From assembly GCA_007692665.1 (NCBI GenBank), contig REBP01000093.1:1-51514 (forward strand): a DNA stretch of 51,514 nt. The letters are read 5' to 3'. A model generated the notes under the pieces. It was not told where the DNA came from and searched no databases. It was given only the letters and a program-made list of their open reading frames with translations. The translations under genes were made by a program, and so were the position numbers. Below are positions 43,631 through 50,776 of this stretch, one piece after another (within the stretch, counting starts at the first letter, position 1; each line of letters starts with the position of its first letter). This DNA comes from Gemmatimonadales bacterium (GTDB lineage Bacteria > Gemmatimonadota > Gemmatimonadetes > Longimicrobiales > Gaopeijiaceae).

Positions 43631-44853
43631 CCGGCGGCGCCGGTCCGTCTCCCCCGGAAGGGGACCGGCCGGGAGCCGAAACCGTGGCGCTTCTCGCACT
43701 CCGGCTCCTTCCGGGGGTCGGTGACCTGATCGCAGGGCGGCTACTGCTTCAGGCACCCTCTCGGGCGGAGGCGCTGGAGTGGGTTCGGAGCGGTCGGGGG
43801 ATGGCGCCCCGCGCGGCCCGCGAGGCCCTCCTCGGGGACCACCCGCGGGTTGTGCGTGAAGCGGAGCAACTGGCCCGCCGGGCGGGAGATGCGGGAATCC
43901 GGATCATCGGGATCGACGAGCCCGGGTACCCTGCGCGTCTTCGCCGGCTCCATGACCCTCCGGCGATTCTCTTCCTCCGTGGACGCCTCGAACTCCTGGG
44001 GCGCCCGTCGGTGGCCATCGTGGGATCCAGACGTTCGACCCCTGCCGGCCGCCGGGTTGCGGAGCGGATGGCTCGGGGGCTCGCGGAGGCCGGGTGGACC
44101 GTCGTGAGCGGTCTCGCCGTGGGCATCGACGCGGCGGCCCACCGGGGGGCCGTGGGTGAAGAGGGTGGGACCGTTGCGGTGCTGGGGCGAGGGCCCGACC
44201 GTGCCTACCCGCTCGTGCATGCCGACCTGTTTCACCGCATGGCGCGGGAAGGGCTCCTGGCCAGCGAGTTTCCTCCGGGGGTGCCGGCCCAGCCCCACAA
44301 TTTTCCCCGTCGGAACAGGGTTCTCGCCGCGCTTTCCTCGGCAGTGGTTGTCGTGGAGGCGGAGGAGCGGAGTGGGGCCCTCATCACCGTGGATCACGCG
44401 ATCGACCTGGGAATCGAGGTCATGGCCGTGCCGGGCTCGGTGGAGTCTCCATCGACGCGTGGATCCAACCGCCTCCTCGCCGACGGCGCGACACTCGTCA
44501 CCTCTGCTGACGGCGTCCTCCGGATCCTCCAGGGGAGCGAGGCCGCCACGCCGGGTCCGTCCCCTTCACCTTCGCGAGGATCCCGTGTCTCCGCCCCCCC
44601 CCTGCTCCCCGGGATCGACTCCGGGGAGGACGCACCGTGGGCGGAGGAACAGGACCGGGTTCTCGGCTTTCTGTCGCTGGAACCCCTTCCCCTGGACCTC
44701 CTGCTGGAAAGATCGGGACTCCCCCCGTCGAGGGTCCTGTCGGCGTTGACCCGTCTGGACGTTGCGGGGAAGGCGCGCCGGGATCCGGATGGGTGGATCG
44801 CCCTGCCGGGACCCACCGCCGTGCTCCCCCCGGGGGCCGGTCGAAGCCGATGA
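43606..44853 (+). CDS. dprA: DNA-processing protein DprA
   Basis: 415 residues. An N-terminal helical SAM-like region (LLALRLLPGVGDLIAGRLLL) is followed by the Rossmann fold: VAIVGSRRSTPAGRRVAERM, TVVSGLAVGIDAAAHRGAV, GTVAVLGRGPDRAYPLVHAD, FPRRNRVLAALSSAVVVVEA and SRGSNRLL-type end. The C-terminal winged helix DprA_WH is DLLLERSGLPPSRVLSALTR. It loads RecA on incoming single-stranded DNA. AGGAGG lies just upstream of the ATG at 43606. No com genes are in the window. Confidence 0.95.
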   Translation: MVGGRTALTGGAGPSPPEGDRPGAETVALLALRLLPGVGDLIAGRLLLQAPSRAEALEWVRSGRGMAPRAAREALLGDHPRVVREAEQLARRAGDAGIRIIGIDEPGYPARLRRLHDPPAILFLRGRLELLGRPSVAIVGSRRSTPAGRRVAERMARGLAEAGWTVVSGLAVGIDAAAHRGAVGEEGGTVAVLGRGPDRAYPLVHADLFHRMAREGLLASEFPPGVPAQPHNFPRRNRVLAALSSAVVVVEAEERSGALITVDHAIDLGIEVMAVPGSVESPSTRGSNRLLADGATLVTSADGVLRILQGSEAATPGPSPSPSRGSRVSAPPLLPGIDSGEDAPWAEEQDRVLGFLSLEPLPLDLLLERSGLPPSRVLSALTRLDVAGKARRDPDGWIALPGPTAVLPPGAGRSR

Positions 44854-45941
44854 GCGGGGCGGGCTACGCCTTCCCTCATCTCTACCTGTCCGTGCCGGGG
44901 GAGGAGGAACTTCCGGCGGCCCACTGGGCAGATGCCCTTCTCGGGGAGCGGCATCTGCGTCCGGACATGCCCGGACTCTCCGATCCTCTCCAGTCGCTCC
45001 TCGTGGGTGGGGGGAGGCCGGAGGCCCTCGGATCCGATCTGCCGGAACGGGTGCGCCAGGTGACAGGCCCGGACGCCCTCCGGGAGATCGGGGAGTGGAC
45101 CGTCGAACTCTCCGACCACCGGATGTCGGGGTCGGTGATCGCGGCCTGGCTCTCGGGGGGCGTCACGCGGCTGAGCCTGCGCGGGGCTGCGGCGGCGCCG
45201 GGTTCCCTCGCCCGACTGGCGAAACTCTGCGGTGGGCGGGCCGCCTTCGGGGTGGACCTGCCGCTCGCATCCGTGAGCCCGGCTGCCGTCGGGGACCGAA
45301 TCCGGGAACTCGTCGGGCTGGGAGCGGGGTCACTGGCCTTCGTGGAGGGGGTCGGCATCGGCGACAATGGGGAAGCGGCCCGGGATCCGGAGAGGCTCCG
45401 GGAGGCGTGGCTGGTCGCCGCGGAGGAGGTCGGACGCGCAGGGTGGAGCTTCCTCGACCTCGCCTTCGCCTTCGGACCCGCACCCTGTCCCATTCACCCG
45501 CAGGCCATCGCCCGGCGGAATCCGGTTCTGGGGCTCGGCCCCGGCGCCGTGACCTTCCGGCATCCTCGCCGCCGGTGGAACCATATGGATTCCCACTCGT
45601 ATGTGGAAGCCATCCGTCGGGGCGAGGACCCCCTGGGGGGCCGCGAGGCTCTGACCAGGGCCGAGGGGCGACTCGAGCGCTGCTGGACCGCGCTGCGGTC
45701 CGCCCGTGGACTGCGACTTCCCAGCCCCGCATGTGCATCCATGCCCTGGTTCCAGCGGTGGCAGGAGGCGAACTGGCTCGTGTGCCGGGAGTCCCGGGGA
45801 GTGGCCCCCGATCGCCTTCGACTGGCGCCGGAAGGATGGCTCGTGGCCGATGGGCTGGCCGTGGAACTCGCCGTGGAGATGGACCGGATTCCGTCGGGGG
45901 GGTCGACGGATCACCCCGAGTTCCAGAACTTTGAGGAATGA
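44850..45941 (+). CDS. HemW-like protein without the radical-SAM cysteine motif
   Basis: 363 residues. The gene order (before hrcA-dnaJ) and landmarks match HemW: an N-terminal HLYLSVPG where HemW has LYVHIPFC; LVGGGRPEAL for the GGGTPS motif; EWTVELSDHRMSGSVIAAWL then GVTRLSLRG for the TxEANP and GVNRLSLG region; VLGLGPGAV for YLGLGPGAH; then RRRWNHMDSHSYVEAIRRGE and LERCWTALRSARGL. The CxxxCxxC cluster motif is absent (PGEEELPAAHW instead), and the HNxxYW motif is degraded to HPQAIA. So it cannot be a classical [4Fe-4S] SAM enzyme, but it may keep a heme-handling or regulatory role. Some early stretches that align best with HemW are conserved in general layout only. It is coupled at both ends by 4-base overlaps. 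Confidence 0.7.
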   Translation: MSGAGYAFPHLYLSVPGEEELPAAHWADALLGERHLRPDMPGLSDPLQSLLVGGGRPEALGSDLPERVRQVTGPDALREIGEWTVELSDHRMSGSVIAAWLSGGVTRLSLRGAAAAPGSLARLAKLCGGRAAFGVDLPLASVSPAAVGDRIRELVGLGAGSLAFVEGVGIGDNGEAARDPERLREAWLVAAEEVGRAGWSFLDLAFAFGPAPCPIHPQAIARRNPVLGLGPGAVTFRHPRRRWNHMDSHSYVEAIRRGEDPLGGREALTRAEGRLERCWTALRSARGLRLPSPACASMPWFQRWQEANWLVCRESRGVAPDRLRLAPEGWLVADGLAVELAVEMDRIPSGGSTDHPEFQNFEE

Positions 45942-47026
45942 TGCAGGAAGAAGGACGTCGACCCAGCGAGGACAACCATGCGGAACCGGAGCTTTCCCTG
46001 AGGGAGCGCCGGGTCCTGGAGGCCGTCGTGCGCACGTATGTGGAAACCGCGGAGCCGGCGGGGAGCCGGAGCGTCACCCGCAGGTTCGATCTGGGCGTGT
46101 CTCCGGCCACCGTCCGAAACACGATGAGCGACCTCGAGGAGAAGGGATACCTCTACCATCCTCACACGTCGGCGGGCCGGGTACCCACCGACCGCGCCTA
46201 CCGGGTCTTCGTCGATCACCTGATCCATCCGGCACCCCTTTCCACCGAGGAACAGGACCGGCTCGCCGCGGAACTCGGCGGCCTCGGCGCCTCGGCGGTG
46301 GAGCACCTGGTGCGCCGGGCGACCCGCGCCCTGGGCCTCCTCTCCCAGGAACTCGGCGTGGCGGCGGGCCCCCGCCTGGCGACAGCGGTTCTGGAGCGCC
46401 TTGACCTGGTCCGGGTCTCCTCGACCAAGGTCCTGCTCGTGGCGCAGGTCCGGAGCGGCGTCGTGCGGACGCTCTACGTCGATCTTGCCAGCGAGGTGCC
46501 GGATGACACGCTGGTCACGCTGACCGTTCTCCTCAACGAGCGGCTGGCAGGGCTGACGCTGGCGGAGATCCGGGAGACGGTTTCCGAACGGTTCCGCGGG
46601 GCGACCGCCGGCGATGACCCGGCCGCCGAGGAAATCCTGAACATCTTCATGCAGTCCGGCGCAGAGATCTTCGACTGGCCCGAGGTGGAGGGGAGTTCGA
46701 TCCACCTGGGGAACGCGTCGGTTCTTGCCTCCAAGCCGGAATTCACCTCGGGGGAGCGCCTCAAGGGGCTCATGGAATTGACCGAACGAAGGGACCTCCT
46801 CGGAGAAGCACTCAGGGACCGTCCTCACTCGGGAGCGCTCCACATCACCATCGGGGGAGAGAACCCCCACTCCGAACTGCACGACTTCACGCTGGTGACC
46901 GCAGAGTACCGTTTCGGCGGACTCAAGGGGGTCATCGGCGTCATTGGCCCCACCCGCATGCCCTACGAGAAGGTCATCGCAATCGTCGAGCACACCTCTG
47001 CACTGGTCAACCGAATCCTGCGCTGA
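45938..47026 (+). CDS. hrcA: Heat-inducible transcription repressor HrcA
   Basis: 362 residues. The N-terminal winged helix (LSLRERRVLEAVVRTYVETA, then SPATVRNTMSDLEEKGYL) and the mid motif HTSAGRVPTDRAYRVFVDHL are diagnostic. The C-terminal GAF-like domain ends GGLKGVIGVIGPTRMPYEKV. HrcA binds CIRCE elements (TTAGCACTC-N9-GAGTGCTAA) to repress chaperone genes. I see no CIRCE in this window, including upstream of dnaJ. It is coupled to the preceding HemW-like gene and 67 bases before dnaJ. Confidence 0.95.
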   Translation: MMQEEGRRPSEDNHAEPELSLRERRVLEAVVRTYVETAEPAGSRSVTRRFDLGVSPATVRNTMSDLEEKGYLYHPHTSAGRVPTDRAYRVFVDHLIHPAPLSTEEQDRLAAELGGLGASAVEHLVRRATRALGLLSQELGVAAGPRLATAVLERLDLVRVSSTKVLLVAQVRSGVVRTLYVDLASEVPDDTLVTLTVLLNERLAGLTLAEIRETVSERFRGATAGDDPAAEEILNIFMQSGAEIFDWPEVEGSSIHLGNASVLASKPEFTSGERLKGLMELTERRDLLGEALRDRPHSGALHITIGGENPHSELHDFTLVTAEYRFGGLKGVIGVIGPTRMPYEKVIAIVEHTSALVNRILR

Positions 47027-47093
47027 CCGGGGCCCGCCGCCGACCGATTTCCGGGCTGGCCCTCCTACCTGAACCCGAAGGCCGCAGCAACGC

Positions 47094-48275
47094 ATGGCTG
47101 ATTTCTACGAAACCCTGGGCGTCGCCCGTGACGCCAGTCCCGAGCAGATCAAGAAAGCGTACCGAAAGCTGGCAATGGAGTACCATCCGGACCGAAACAA
47201 CGGGTCCAAGGAGGCCGAGGCTCGCTTCAAGGAACTCTCCGAGGCCTACGAGGTGCTCCGCGATCCGGAGCGTCGCGCCCGGTTCGATCGCTTCGGTCCC
47301 GAAGGCGTGCGAGGGGCTGGACCCGGTGGCTTCCAGGGTGGGTTCGACATCCAGGACGCCCTCGAGATGTTCATGCGGGACTTCGGCGGCGGGTCCGGCG
47401 GCGGGATCGAGGATCTCTTTGGCGGGGGCCGTCGACGCTCGCGCGGCGGGGCGCGGAACCGCAAGGGCGAAGCGGTCCGGGTGACCCTCCCCCTCACGCT
47501 CTCCGAGGTCGTCAGCGGCGCTACCCGCCGCCTCCGCATCCGGTTGCTGGACAGCTGCGATCGCTGCAACGGTACCGGTGCGGCCGACGGCGCCGCTCCG
47601 CTGCCCTGCACGACCTGCGGGGGAACGGGAGAGGAGCGGATTGCCCAGCGCTCGGTGTTTGGACAGTTCGTGTCCCTCACCACCTGCCGAAGCTGCAGCG
47701 GCGAGGGCGTGCGCATCTCGTCCCCCTGCGGCGCGTGCCATGGCGAGGGCCGCACCCGGTCCGAATCCGAGATCGAAGTCGAGGTTCCGGCAGGGGTCAC
47801 GGGGGAGAATTACATCACCCTCCGGGGGCAGGGAAACGTGGGGCCCCGTGGCGGACCGCGTGGCGACATCATGGTGCTCCTCGAAGTCGAGGAGGATCGC
47901 CGGTTCTCGCGGGACGGAAATCACCTCGTGGTGGATGTTCCGGTGACGTTCGCCCAGGCGGTGCTGGGGGCCACCATCATGGTTCCCGGGGTGGAGGACG
48001 AGGTGGAAGTCGAGCTCCCATCGGGGATCCAGTCCGGACAGGCGCTGCGGATTCGAGGTCGGGGTGTCCCCGAACTGAATGGTCGGGGACGGGGGGATCT
48101 CATCGCCCGGATCCGGGTGTGGACCCCCGAGCATCCATCGCCCGAACAGCAGGAACTCTTCCGGAGGCTGCGCGAGATGGAGGACCCGGCCCCCAGCCAC
48201 GCCCCCGAAGGTGAAGGCGGTGCCGGGGGGCGGCGCGGGTTCTGGTCGAGGGTCAAGGAGGCCTTCACGTCGTGA
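47094..48275 (+). CDS. dnaJ: Chaperone DnaJ (Hsp40, type I)
   Basis: 393 residues. The J domain has HPD at residues 31-33 (YHPDRNN); a Gly/Phe linker (GGFQGGFDIQ ... FGGGSGGGIEDLFGGGRR) follows. The zinc domain has four CxxCxGxG units: CDRCNGTG, CTTCGGTG, CRSCSGEG, CGACHGEG. Two C-terminal substrate-binding subdomains follow. It is the DnaK co-chaperone; grpE and dnaK are not in the window. It is followed by prmA with a GTGA overlap. Confidence 0.97.
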   Translation: MADFYETLGVARDASPEQIKKAYRKLAMEYHPDRNNGSKEAEARFKELSEAYEVLRDPERRARFDRFGPEGVRGAGPGGFQGGFDIQDALEMFMRDFGGGSGGGIEDLFGGGRRRSRGGARNRKGEAVRVTLPLTLSEVVSGATRRLRIRLLDSCDRCNGTGAADGAAPLPCTTCGGTGEERIAQRSVFGQFVSLTTCRSCSGEGVRISSPCGACHGEGRTRSESEIEVEVPAGVTGENYITLRGQGNVGPRGGPRGDIMVLLEVEEDRRFSRDGNHLVVDVPVTFAQAVLGATIMVPGVEDEVEVELPSGIQSGQALRIRGRGVPELNGRGRGDLIARIRVWTPEHPSPEQQELFRRLREMEDPAPSHAPEGEGGAGGRRGFWSRVKEAFTS

Positions 48276-49246
48276 CCAGCCCCGGAGCGGATTCCGGGGA
48301 TCGATGGCCCGATCGGTGGCTTGTGCTTCGCATCCCTCTCCCTCCGGAGCCGTCGCGTCGGGAGCGGGTCGTGGACCTTCTCATGGAGGGTGACCTCCAG
48401 GGGATGGAGCCCCGGGGGGTGGAGGAGCGGGAGGACGGCCTCGTCGTGTACGTGGCGCCGCCGTCACCGTCGGAGGGTGGGGTCGGCGCCCTTGTCGAGC
48501 GCCTGCGCCACGGCTTGCGACAGGTAGGCGAAACCCGGGCCGCCGATGGCATCCAGCCCGGGTGGCAGGCGCACGAGGCCTGGGCCGAACACTGGCGAAA
48601 GGGCTTCGGGACCCGCCGGATCACGGGGCGGATCGTCGTGACGCCAAGCTGGGAACCCGTGGACCCGGCGCCTGGAGAAGTCGTGATCGTCGTGGACCCC
48701 GGGATGGCATTCGGGACCTCGGAGCACCCGACGACGCGAGGTTGCCTGCGACTTCTGGATGGCAGGGTGGAGTCCGGAACCCGGGTGGCCGACGTGGGCG
48801 CGGGCTCCGGAATTCTCTCCATGGCCTGCGCGTTCCTGGGCGCCCGTTTCGTGCTGGCCCTCGAACTGGACCCATGGGCCTGCACCGCCGCCAGGGAGAA
48901 CGTTGACCGCAACGGCCTCACCGAACGGGTCAGGGTGCTGTCACGGTCCGTCGGTGCCGACTTCCTTCCGGGCGAGGAGCCGTTCGACGGGATCGTGGCC
49001 AACATCGAGGCCGGCATCCTGCGACCCCTGGTCCCCGGGTTCGCCCGGGGTCTGCGCCCCGGCGGCTGGCTCATCCTGAGCGGAATCCTCGACTCGGAGG
49101 CGGCGGACATGCGGGCTGCCGCCGAGGACGCGGGATTCCGCTTCATCGAGGAGGATCGCGAGGGAGAGTGGTGGTCGGCCGCGTTCGCCGGGCCGCCCGG
49201 CGCAGCTGGCGCCCCACGACCCGATGGATCTCCGCCTCCTCGATGA
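48272..49246 (+). CDS. prmA: Ribosomal protein L11 methyltransferase
   Basis: 324 residues. The catalytic core has the PrmA signature DPGMAFGTSEHPTTR and the SAM loop VADVGAGSGILSMA; the NIxA-type motif reads VANIEAGILRPLV instead of the usual NILA-PL, a substitution worth noting. The N-terminal domain resembles the L11-binding lobe. The last ~35 codons overlap, antisense, the gene at 49143-49631. The order dnaJ-prmA is common in several phyla. Confidence 0.93.
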   Translation: MTSPGADSGDRWPDRWLVLRIPLPPEPSRRERVVDLLMEGDLQGMEPRGVEEREDGLVVYVAPPSPSEGGVGALVERLRHGLRQVGETRAADGIQPGWQAHEAWAEHWRKGFGTRRITGRIVVTPSWEPVDPAPGEVVIVVDPGMAFGTSEHPTTRGCLRLLDGRVESGTRVADVGAGSGILSMACAFLGARFVLALELDPWACTAARENVDRNGLTERVRVLSRSVGADFLPGEEPFDGIVANIEAGILRPLVPGFARGLRPGGWLILSGILDSEAADMRAAAEDAGFRFIEEDREGEWWSAAFAGPPGAAGAPRPDGSPPPR

Positions 49247-49631
49247 TGTACCTTTCCCATCGCGCCATCTGCAGGCTCGAGTCCGGATCCACCCCCTGAC
49301 CCAGCCTGCGGAGCGTTTCCCGGAGCCCTTCGAGGATCGGGTGCCCGCCGGCTCCGGTCCCGGGAGTCCGCGCCAGTACCCAGGACCGGGGTGCCAGACC
49401 GGACCACCGGCGTCGTCCGGGAACGAGAAGGTGGAGCCGGGGCTCCCCTTCGGAAAGCGAGCGGAGGAGATCTTCCGGCCGGGGAGGGACGTCCGGCCCC
49501 TCGAGCCCCACCAGTTCGTGCAGGCGGTCCGCCGGAAGTGCTGCCCCCGGGTGGCGCTGGATCACGGCCAGAACGTACCGTGCAAGTCTTCCGGACGGGG
49601 CCGGAGGGTCGGATGGGTCGGCGGCAGACAT
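49143..49631 (-). CDS. Hypothetical protein overlapping the 3' end of prmA
   Basis: 162 residues, minus strand. Codon third positions are as GC-rich as in neighbouring genes, and an AACCGGAG site lies 6 bases upstream of the ATG (49631). The protein has a helical N-half (RLARYVLAVIQRHPGAALPADRLHELVGLE), a WSGL-WVLA strand pair, and a helical C-half (EGLRETLRRLGQGV ... ARWERYIIEEAEIHRVVGRQ), ending in a basic tail. I do not recognise the family. It shares 104 bases with prmA on the opposite strand (49143-49246). It could be a spurious frame, but its codon use and ribosome-binding site favour a real gene. Confidence 0.6.
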   Translation of the reverse strand: MSAADPSDPPAPSGRLARYVLAVIQRHPGAALPADRLHELVGLEGPDVPPRPEDLLRSLSEGEPRLHLLVPGRRRWSGLAPRSWVLARTPGTGAGGHPILEGLRETLRRLGQGVDPDSSLQMARWERYIIEEAEIHRVVGRQLRRAARRTRPTTTLPRDPPR

Positions 49632-49783
49632 CGGTGGCTCCGGTTGGGATGACGTTCGGTCACCCAGGTAGCGTAGAGATCGGAGAGGGGCTCCCCCATG
49701 GCGTCGGGGGACAAGCTGAAGCGGGCCCCGTCAACAGTTCATCAGGACAAGGCGCGCCTCACGGCGCCCGGGAGCGGATCATC

Positions 49784-50125
49784 ATGGATTGCATCTTCTG
49801 CCGCATCGCCGCAGGGTCCCTCCCTGCGACACGAATTCTCGAGACTGACGACGTGGTGGCGTTCCGGGATCTGAACCCCCGGGCCCCCACCCATGTCCTC
49901 GTGATTCCCAGGCTGCACCGCGCATCCCTCGATGCCCTTGGCGCCGACGAAGCGCATCTGGCGGGTGCGCTGCTGCTGGCCACCGCCGAGGTGGCGCGTC
50001 TCGAGGGCGTGGCGGATTCCGGCTACCGCGTCGTCGCCAACACGGGGGAGGAAGGGGGACAGACCGTGGACCACCTGCATTTCCACGTGCTGGGGGGAAG
50101 GCCCCTCGGATGGCCCCCCGGATGA
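49784..50125 (+). CDS. HIT-family protein (Hint/HinT-like nucleotide hydrolase)
   Basis: 113 residues, full length. It starts MDCIFCRIAAGSLPATRILE and carries the histidine triad HLHFHVLGG near the C-terminus, preceded by GYRVVANTGEEGGQTVD. Members hydrolyse nucleoside phosphoramidates. GGGAG lies 9 bases before the ATG. It is likely monocistronic. The region 49632-49783 between it and the divergent minus-strand gene has no clear promoter. Confidence 0.93.
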   Translation: MDCIFCRIAAGSLPATRILETDDVVAFRDLNPRAPTHVLVIPRLHRASLDALGADEAHLAGALLLATAEVARLEGVADSGYRVVANTGEEGGQTVDHLHFHVLGGRPLGWPPG

Positions 50126-50159
50126 GGATCGGGCCGGGGAGGCCCGGGGAACGATTCCG

Positions 50160-50189
50160 TTGACCCGGAGGCCTCCCTTCGGGTAGTTT
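50160..50189 (+). promoter_or_regulatory. Sigma-70-type promoter of yqeY-mutS2
   Basis: TTGACC (50160-50165), an 18-base spacer, and TAGTTT (50184-50189). The spacer holds a small GGAGGCCTCC palindrome (50168-50177), a possible operator. The leader of about 140 bases to the yqeY ATG is C-rich and otherwise featureless. Confidence 0.55.
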
Positions 50190-50332
50190 TCGGGGTGGGG
50201 AGGCCGGCCGGGAGGGCGGTTCCTCCGCCCCGGACAGGGTCGGGGGGGATTGCCCGGCCCTCCGCACCGGTCGGCGACCCGCCTGCTGCCCTTTCCGTCC
50301 AGCCCAAGCCCCCGTCCACCGGAAAACCCCCC

Positions 50333-50776
50333 ATGTCCGCTCCCCTTCAGACTCGCCTCGAAGCCGAGCTCGTGGACGCTCGCCGTGCGCGGGATCGGTC
50401 CAGGACCGCACTCCTTTCGATGACGCTTTCGGAAGTCCACAACCGCCGCATCGAGATGGGGCGGGATCTCACCGACGAGGACGTGCGCGAGGTGCTGACC
50501 CGGGCGAGGAAGCGCCGGCAGGAGGCGGCCGACCAGATGCGCGCCGGGGGACGGGAGGAGCTGGCCCGGAAGGAGGAGGCCGAGTCCGAGGCCCTCTCCG
50601 CCTTTCTTCCCCGCCCGATGGAGGAGGAGGACGTCCGTGCGCTCGTCCGGGGCCTCATCGCCGAGGGCGTCGGGGAGATCGGCCCGCTCATGGGGCGTCT
50701 CATGCCGCTTCTGAAGGGCCGCTTCGATGGGAAGGAGGCGAATCGCATCGCCCGGGAGGAGCTGGCCGGAGCGTGA
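50333..50776 (+). CDS. GatB/YqeY domain protein
   Basis: 147 residues. The helical YqeY fold shows RLEAELVDARRARDRSRTA, LLSMTLSEVHNRRIEMGRDL, LTDEDVREVLTRARKRR and the C-terminal motif GPLMGRLMPLLKGRFDGKEA. This domain is the tRNA-tail domain of GatB as a free-standing protein, often next to rpsU or mutS2. The role is unproven, possibly RNA-related. Its start lacks a strong ribosome-binding site. Confidence 0.88.
   Translation: MSAPLQTRLEAELVDARRARDRSRTALLSMTLSEVHNRRIEMGRDLTDEDVREVLTRARKRRQEAADQMRAGGREELARKEEAESEALSAFLPRPMEEEDVRALVRGLIAEGVGEIGPLMGRLMPLLKGRFDGKEANRIAREELAGA

Noticed and set aside
47027-47093. Expected CIRCE operator upstream of dnaJ
   Set aside because: No GCACTC/GAGTGC inverted repeat is present in the 67-base gap.
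49224-49652. Plus-strand 142-residue frame between prmA and the HIT gene
   Set aside because: It is the complement of a better-supported minus-strand gene and has poor start context.
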